Shown here piece after piece: positions 6,176 through 9,931 of a DNA stretch of 9,931 bases. Position 1 is the stretch's first letter. Every line of letters starts with the position of its first letter. The translations under genes and the position numbers were made by a program. The notes under the pieces are model-generated. The model did no database searches and was not told the DNA's origin. It worked only from the letters and a program-made list of their open reading frames with translations. Source of the stretch: an uncultured Oscillospiraceae bacterium (GTDB lineage Bacteria; Bacillota; Clostridia; Oscillospirales; Oscillospiraceae); assembly GCA_937915075.1 (NCBI GenBank), contig CALDMA010000081.1, forward strand, positions 1 to 9,931, in the 5' to 3' direction.

Positions 6176-7324
6176 ATGGAGACCGAAAAGCTATACTATG
6201 CCGACCCCTTTCTGACGGAGTTTGACGCGAGGGTGCTCGCGTGCGAGGCGGTCAAGGACGGCTTCGCCGTCGTGCTCGACCGCACGGCGTTCTATCCCGA
6301 GGGCGGCGGGCAGCCGTATGACACCGGCGTGCTCGGCGGCGCCGAGGTGCTGGACGTGCACGAAAAGGCAGGCGTCATCACGCACAAATGCGCCTCTCCC
6401 CTGCCCGTCGGCGCGGCCGTACACGGGACGCTCGACTGGGCGCGGCGCTTCGACCACATGCAGCAGCACTCCGGCGAGCACATCTGCTCGGGGCTGATCT
6501 GCGCGCGCTACGGCTGCGACAACGTGGGCTTCCACATGGGCGCGGAGAGCGTGACCATCGACTTCAACGCCAACATTCCGTGGGAGGAGCTGCTGGAGCT
6601 CGAGGCGGCGGCGAACCGGTACATCTACGAGGACCACGCCATCAACATTCAGCTCCACCGCGGCGCGGAGCTGGACGCGATCGACTACCGCAGCAAGAAG
6701 CCGCTTGAGGGCGACGTGCGCATCGTGACCTTCCCCGGCGCGGACTGCTGCGCGTGCTGCGGCACGCACGTCGTGCGGAGCGGACAGATCGGCATCGTGA
6801 AGTTCCTCTCCGTGCAGAGGTTCCGCGAGGGCGTGCGCATCGAGCTGCTGTGCGGCGGGCGGGCGTACCGCTACCTTTCCGCCTGCTGGGCGCAGGACGT
6901 CGCGGCCGCGCAGGCGCTCTCCGTCAAGCCGACGGCCGCGGCAGCGGCGGTCGAGCGGGTGCTGGGCGAGCTTGGCGCGCTCAGGCTGCGCTGCGCGAAG
7001 CTGGAGGAAAGCGTGTTCGCGGGCGTCGCGGCGCGGTACGCGGGCCGCGGCGACGTGCTGCTCTTTGAGGACGAGATGGGCGGCGAGAGCGTGCGCAGGC
7101 TCTGCGACGCGGTGGCGGAGACCTGCGGCGGGCGCTGCGCGGTGTTCGCGGGCGCGGGCAGCGCATGGAAGTACGCCATCGGGCAGCGCGGCGGCGATCT
7201 GCGCGCGCTGACAAAGGAGCTGAACGCGGCGCTCTCGGGGCGCGGCGGCGGCAAGCCGGAGTTCGTGCAGGGCAGCGTCGGCGCGGAGCGCGGCGCCATC
7301 GAAGCCTTCTTTGCGGAAAAGTGA
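6176..7324 (+). CDS. Alanyl-tRNA editing protein, long AlaX type with DHHA1 domain
   Basis: Free-standing relative of the editing half of alanyl-tRNA synthetase, expected to hydrolyse Ser-tRNA(Ala) or Gly-tRNA(Ala) in the cytoplasm. FYPEGGGQPYDTG near residues 39-51 is the hallmark of the N-terminal part. Zinc ligands are visible as HxxxH (His94 and His98, in DHMQQHSGEH) and CxxxH (Cys194 and His198, in CCACCGTH). The C-terminal 150 residues resemble the DHHA1 domain, ending in the glycine-rich RGGGKPEFVQGSVG near residues 353-366. The total of 382 residues is the long (AlaX-L) size. The ATG at 6176 follows AAAGGA, and the MxTEKLYYxDPFLTEFDA start is typical for clostridial members. The next gene's promoter begins one base after its stop. 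Editing activity is inferred from the family. Confidence 0.92.
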   Translation: METEKLYYADPFLTEFDARVLACEAVKDGFAVVLDRTAFYPEGGGQPYDTGVLGGAEVLDVHEKAGVITHKCASPLPVGAAVHGTLDWARRFDHMQQHSGEHICSGLICARYGCDNVGFHMGAESVTIDFNANIPWEELLELEAAANRYIYEDHAINIQLHRGAELDAIDYRSKKPLEGDVRIVTFPGADCCACCGTHVVRSGQIGIVKFLSVQRFREGVRIELLCGGRAYRYLSACWAQDVAAAQALSVKPTAAAAAVERVLGELGALRLRCAKLEESVFAGVAARYAGRGDVLLFEDEMGGESVRRLCDAVAETCGGRCAVFAGAGSAWKYAIGQRGGDLRALTKELNAALSGRGGGKPEFVQGSVGAERGAIEAFFAEK

Positions 7325-7325
7325 C

Positions 7326-7354
7326 TTGACAAGCGCGCGGCGGCGTGCTATGCT
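7326..7354 (+). promoter_or_regulatory. Strong sigma-A promoter of the glycine T-box/glyQS unit
   Basis: Consensus -35 TTGACA (7326-7331), a 17-base spacer, and TATGCT (7349-7354). The -35 begins one base after the TGA stop of the AlaX-type gene, with no terminator in between, so transcripts from the upstream genes probably also run into the T-box. The predicted start is near 7361. Confidence 0.88.
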
Positions 7355-7360
7355 ACGCAC

Positions 7361-7594
7361 AACAAAAGGCTGTGAGAAAGAAGCCTTTTCCCCTTGACGC
7401 AGCAGAGAGAGGACGGTCGGTGCGAGTCCCCGCGGCAGGGAAAGGGCGGCGCTTTTGAGCCGCGCGGCGGAAATGCCGCGCCGGTCCCCGCCGTTATCGG
7501 GAATGAAGTGCCCCGCCTCCAACGGGGAATTCAGGTGGAACCACGGACAATGCTTTGTTCGCCCTGAGCCGAATACCGGCTCAGGGCGTTTTTG
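7361..7594 (+). ncRNA. Glycine T-box riboswitch controlling glyQS
   Basis: Tandem T-box elements are in order. Stem I has base pairs GGCT (7368-7371) with AGCC (7458-7461), the conserved AGAGAG (7405-7410), and a GGAC/GTCC distal stem with loop GGTCGGTGCGA. A specifier GGC, the glycine codon, is at 7448-7450 followed by a purine (7445-7447 is an alternative). Stem III is GCGCGGC/GCCGCGC (7462-7481), followed by the conserved CCGTTATC and AATGAAGTG strings. The T-box AGGTGGAACCACGG is at 7533-7546, with bulge TGGA (7536-7539) complementary to an acceptor end UCCA, matching the U73 discriminator of bacterial tRNA-Gly. The antiterminator can form from CAGG and CGGACAA pairing with TTGTTCG and CCTG, and competes with the terminator. 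Uncharged tRNA-Gly should therefore allow read-through into glyQS. Confidence 0.93.
7561..7594 (+). terminator. T-box-controlled intrinsic terminator
   Basis: Stem CGCCCTGAGCCG (7561-7572) with its exact complement at 7578-7589, loop AATAC, then five T residues at 7590-7594. Its 5' arm includes the CCCTGAG needed for the antiterminator, so the two structures exclude one another. Confidence 0.92.
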
Positions 7595-7609
7595 CTGCGC
7601 AAAAACGCA
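7587..7609 (+). repeat. Hairpin that includes the T-box terminator's own T-tract
   Basis: GCGTTTTTGC (7587-7596) and GCAAAAACGC (7600-7609) are exact complements around a TGC loop. The 5' arm consists of the last three bases of the terminator stem plus the whole T-tract. In transcripts that read through, this fold and the terminator stem compete for the GCG at 7587-7589. Confidence 0.75.
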
Positions 7610-7621
7610 AGGATTTGAGCC

Positions 7622-7655
7622 GCGCCCCTCGCCGCCGACGCGGCAATCGGGGCGC
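7622..7655 (+). repeat. Two-part hairpin in the glyQS leader beyond the terminator
   Basis: GCGCCCC (7622-7628) pairs with GGGGCGC (7649-7655), and inside it GCCGC (7631-7635) pairs with GCGGC (7640-7644) with loop CGAC. It is GC-rich and stable-looking, with no T-run, and lies between the T-box terminator and the glyQS ribosome binding site. Confidence 0.65.
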
Positions 7656-7662
7656 ATGGCAC

Positions 7663-7686
7663 CAAAATTGCGTACACGCAATTTTG
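7663..7686 (+). repeat. Near-perfect palindrome upstream of the glyQS ribosome binding site
   Basis: Arms CAAAATTGCGT (7663-7673) and ACGCAATTTTG (7676-7686) are exact complements around a 2-base centre. It starts 63 bases ahead of the glyQS start codon. It could act as an RNA hairpin or as a dyad bound by a regulator; the sequence alone does not decide. Confidence 0.7.
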
Positions 7687-7725
7687 AAAACGCTCCGGGC
7701 CACCAATCAAAAAGGAGAAGAAACC

Positions 7726-9168
7726 ATGAAAAACACCGAAAAGACGATGGACAAGATCGTTGCCCTGTGCAAGAACCGCGGCTTTGTGTTCCCCGGCAGC
7801 GAGATCTACGGCGGCCTTGCCAACACCTGGGACTACGGCCCTCTGGGCGCGGAGCTGAAGAAAAACATCAAGAACGCCTGGTGGAAGAAGTTCGTGCAGG
7901 AGAATCCCTACAACGTGGGTCTGGACGCCGCCATTCTGATGAATCCCCAGACCTGGGTGGCGAGCGGCCATCTGAGCGGCTTCTCCGATCCCCTGATGGA
8001 CTGCCGCGAGTGCCACGAGCGCTTCCGCGCGGATAAGCTCATCGAGGATTGGTGCACGGAAAACGGCTTCGAGCTGAGTAAGCCCATTGACGCCTTCTCC
8101 CAGAGCGAGATGAAGGACTTCGTCGAGGAGCACAACATCCCCTGCCCCACCTGCGGCAAGCACAATTTTACCGACATCCGCCAGTTTAACCTGATGTTCA
8201 AGACGTTCCAGGGCGTGACCGAGGACGCGAAGAACACCGTGTATCTGCGTCCCGAGACGGCGCAGGGTATCTTCGTCAACTTCAATAATGTTCAGCGCAC
8301 GACGCGCAAGAAGCTGCCGTTCGGCATCGGTCAGATCGGCAAGAGCTTCCGCAACGAGATCACCCCGGGCAACTTCATCTTCCGCGTGCGCGAGTTCGAG
8401 CAGATGGAGCTGGAGTTCTTCTGCAAGCCCGGCACCGACCTCGAGTGGTTCCAGTATTGGCGCACATTCTGCCACAACTGGCTGCTGTCCATCGGCCTGA
8501 AGGACGAGAATCTGCGTCTGCGCGACCACGATCCCGAGGAGCTGTGCTTCTACTCCAAGGCGACGACGGACTTCGAGTTCCTCTTCCCCTTCGGCTGGGG
8601 CGAGCTGTGGGGCGTCGCCGACCGCACGGACTACGACCTGACCCAGCACTCCAACACGAGCGGCGAGAAGCTGGTCTACCGCGAGGGCGAGGGCAAGGAC
8701 ATGGTGGAGTATATCCCCTATGTCATCGAGCCGAGCCTCGGCGTGGAGCGCAGCGTGCTGGCCGTGCTGTGCGACGCCTACGACGAGGAGGTCGTCGGGC
8801 AGGACAAGAAGGGCAACGACGATGTTCGCGTGGTGCTGCATTTCCATCCCGCGCTCGCGCCGTTCAAGGCCGCGATCCTGCCGCTGAGCAAGAAGGAGGT
8901 CCTCACCGGTCCCGCGCAGGAGCTGTACGCCGAGCTTTCCAAGGAGTTCATGGTCGACTACGACGAGACCGGCTCCATCGGCAAGCGCTACCGCCGCGAG
9001 GACGAGATCGGCACGCCGTACTGCATCACCGTCGACTTTGCGACCGTTGGCGATGAGAATACCCCCGCCGACAACGCCGTCACCATCCGCGACCGCGACA
9101 CCATGGAGCAGGTCAGAGTTCCGATTTCCGAGCTCAAGAGCTGGCTGGCCGACAGAGTCGCGTTCTAA
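7726..9168 (+). CDS. glyQS: Glycine--tRNA ligase, homodimeric (alpha2) type
   Basis: Class II aminoacyl-tRNA synthetase charging tRNA-Gly, of the single-chain alpha2 type (also named glyS), not the two-subunit GlyQ/GlyS type. The N-terminal GSEIYGGLANTWDYGPLG (24-41) is diagnostic. Two CxxC pairs (Cys93/Cys96 and Cys140/Cys143) form the insertion's probable zinc site. Motif 2 is FRNEITPGNFIFRVREFEQ (208-226), and motif 3 is GVERSVLAVL (339-348). The last 120 residues form the anticodon-binding domain (HPALAPFKAAILPLSKK). The 480-residue length is normal. The ATG at 7726 has AAAGGAGAAG about 6 bases upstream; the frame is open further back, but that region is the T-box leader. Transcription is under the glycine T-box, and a strong terminator follows. 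Confidence 0.97.
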   Translation: MKNTEKTMDKIVALCKNRGFVFPGSEIYGGLANTWDYGPLGAELKKNIKNAWWKKFVQENPYNVGLDAAILMNPQTWVASGHLSGFSDPLMDCRECHERFRADKLIEDWCTENGFELSKPIDAFSQSEMKDFVEEHNIPCPTCGKHNFTDIRQFNLMFKTFQGVTEDAKNTVYLRPETAQGIFVNFNNVQRTTRKKLPFGIGQIGKSFRNEITPGNFIFRVREFEQMELEFFCKPGTDLEWFQYWRTFCHNWLLSIGLKDENLRLRDHDPEELCFYSKATTDFEFLFPFGWGELWGVADRTDYDLTQHSNTSGEKLVYREGEGKDMVEYIPYVIEPSLGVERSVLAVLCDAYDEEVVGQDKKGNDDVRVVLHFHPALAPFKAAILPLSKKEVLTGPAQELYAELSKEFMVDYDETGSIGKRYRREDEIGTPYCITVDFATVGDENTPADNAVTIRDRDTMEQVRVPISELKSWLADRVAF

Positions 9169-9181
9169 TTTCTGATACCAC

Positions 9182-9223
9182 ACCCGGGATCGAGGACAGC
9201 CTCGGTCCCGGGTCGTTGTTTTT
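9182..9223 (+). terminator. Intrinsic terminator of glyQS
   Basis: Stem of 14 bp including one T-G wobble: ACCCGGGATCGAGG at 9182-9195 against 9200-9213, loop ACAG, then CGTTGTTTTT. It starts 14 bases after the stop codon. Confidence 0.93.
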
Positions 9224-9303
9224 CACAAAAAAACAGGTTTCTTTTGGCACAATCATACAGAAAAAAGTCCCGCCCGACGGTGGAAATTTCCGCTCGTTTC
9301 TTG

Positions 9304-9309
9304 TATAAT
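9304..9309 (+). promoter_or_regulatory. Probable -10 element of the ABC ATPase gene
   Basis: A perfect TATAAT at 9304-9309, directly preceded by TG, within an AT-rich stretch after the glyQS terminator. At 17 bases upstream the -35 position reads TGGAAA, a weak match, so the promoter may rely on the -10 or on an activator. The start would be near 9316, giving a leader of about 80 bases. Confidence 0.55.
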
Positions 9310-9324
9310 AAAAATGTATATCCA

Positions 9325-9376
9325 CTGCGCAGTATTTTCGCGCAGATATCAGCTGCCTCCGCGGGCCTTTCCGCGG
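9325..9376 (+). promoter_or_regulatory. Structured leader of the ABC ATPase gene
   Basis: Two short hairpins lie between the promoter and the ribosome binding site: CTGCGC (9325-9330) with GCGCAG (9340-9345), and CCGCGG (9359-9364) with CCGCGG (9371-9376) around a GCCTTT loop. The second ends 6 bases before AAAGGAG. I do not recognise a known riboswitch class; there is no T-run, so any control would be at translation. Confidence 0.4.
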
Positions 9377-9396
9377 CGAACAAAGGAGTGAAGAAT

Positions 9397-9931
9397 TTGG
9401 CCGAATCGGAATATGTCATTGAGATGCTGAATATCACAAAGGAATTCCCCGGCATCCGCGCCAATGACAACATCACCCTCCAACTTAAAAAGGGAGAAAT
9501 TCACGCGCTGCTGGGCGAAAACGGTGCCGGCAAATCGACGCTGATGAGCGTGCTGTTTGGTCTGTATCAGCCCGAGCACGGCGTCATCCGGAAAAACGGT
9601 CATGAAGATCAACGACCCCAACGACGCAAACGATCTCAACATCGGCATGGTGCACCAGCATTTCAAGCTCGTCGAGTGCTTCTCGGTGCTCGACAACATC
9701 ATCCTCGGCGTCGAGCCGAACAAGGCAGGCTTTTTGCAGAAAAAGCAGGCGCGGGAAAAGGTCGTCGCCCTTTCCGAGCGCTACGGTCTGCGCGTCGACC
9801 CGGACGCGAAGGTCGAGGACATTTCCGTCGGTATGCAGCAGAGGACCGAAATTCTCAAGATGCTCTACCGCGACAACGAGATCCTGATCTTCGACGAGCC
9901 GACCGCGGTCTTGACGCCGCAGGAAATTGAC
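9397..9931 (+). CDS. ABC transporter ATP-binding protein (nucleoside/simple-sugar type), frame broken and 3' end missing
   Basis: ATPase subunit of a BmpA/NupOPQ-like or ribose-type importer (COG3845), probably for nucleosides. The start is TTG at 9397 with AAAGGAGTGA upstream; the protein reads (M)AESEYVIEMLNITKEFPGI. Walker A GENGAGKST is at codons 40-48. The first frame is correct to about codon 68 (GVIRKNG, position 9600). Family sequence then resumes in the next frame over from about 9602: MKINDPNDANDLNIGMVHQHFKLVE (Q-loop), ISVGMQQR (signature) and EILIFDEPTA (Walker B), running to the window end. A one-base gain or a loss of two or five bases near 9591-9602 would explain it; aligning to the family favours missing bases. 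Because the downstream half is intact, this is either a sequence error or a very recent mutation. Confidence 0.85.

Noticed and set aside
6191..7681. A 496-codon open frame on the minus strand opposite the AlaX-type gene.
   Set aside because: It is antisense to a well-supported gene, is rich in Arg, Ala, Leu and Val as expected from the complement of GC-rich codons, and has no recognisable domain.
7531..9183. A 550-codon open frame on the minus strand opposite glyQS.
   Set aside because: It is a shadow of glyQS: same length, complementary composition, no family resemblance, and it would run through the T-box leader.
1..9931. CRISPR arrays, insertion sequences, prophage or toxin-antitoxin genes, tRNA or rRNA genes.
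   Set aside because: No regularly spaced repeats, transposase-like frames, terminal repeats or tRNA-like folds were seen on either strand.

Overview
The window looks like chromosomal DNA from a GC-rich, spore-forming Firmicute, most likely an Oscillospirales/Ruminococcaceae-type gut clostridium. The pointers are a germination protease gene (gpr), a glycine T-box leader, AGGAG-type ribosome binding sites, TTG starts and sigma-A promoters with 17-nt spacers in otherwise GC-rich DNA. No plasmid, phage, insertion-sequence or CRISPR signal is visible. Nearly everything is ordinary housekeeping content; the more unusual points lie in the regulatory DNA and in one broken reading frame.

Layout, left to right. 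(1) The 3' part of an NCS2-family purine permease (+), converging on nadE (-) with a shared bidirectional terminator. (2) nadE and gpr, both on the minus strand; nadE has its own sigma-A promoter and gpr has a candidate forespore (sigma-F/G) promoter. (3) rpsT (+), divergent from gpr, with its own promoter and terminator. (4) About 385 bases without a gene (3577-3961), holding the rpsT terminator, a second strong terminator-like hairpin and the nagZ promoter. (5) A plus-strand group of three: a lipoprotein GH3 glycosidase (nagZ-like), an unrecognised secreted/membrane protein, and a long alanyl-tRNA editing protein (AlaX with a DHHA1 tail). (6) A glycine T-box riboswitch with its own promoter, starting one base after the editing gene's stop, controlling an alpha2-type glycyl-tRNA synthetase. 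(7) A promoter and leader, then the 5' part of an ABC-transporter ATPase of the nucleoside/simple-sugar (BmpA-NupOPQ-like) type, whose frame breaks near 9600; it runs off the end.

How the genes relate. The permease and the ABC ATPase at the two ends are both probably concerned with purine or nucleoside uptake, but they are far apart and nothing links them directly. AlaX and GlyRS are both translation-fidelity/aminoacylation functions and adjacent, but the T-box promoter between them shows that GlyRS is transcribed separately in response to uncharged tRNA-Gly. The gpr/rpsT divergent pair matches the order in Bacillus subtilis, where spoIIP follows gpr; here nadE takes that place.

I did not find a convincing new biological system. 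The items most worth a second look are the run of inverted repeats between the T-box terminator and glyQS, including one hairpin that engulfs the terminator's own T-tract; the frame break in the ABC ATPase; the forespore promoter at gpr; and the unrecognised membrane protein with acidic residues and prolines inside its predicted membrane segments.
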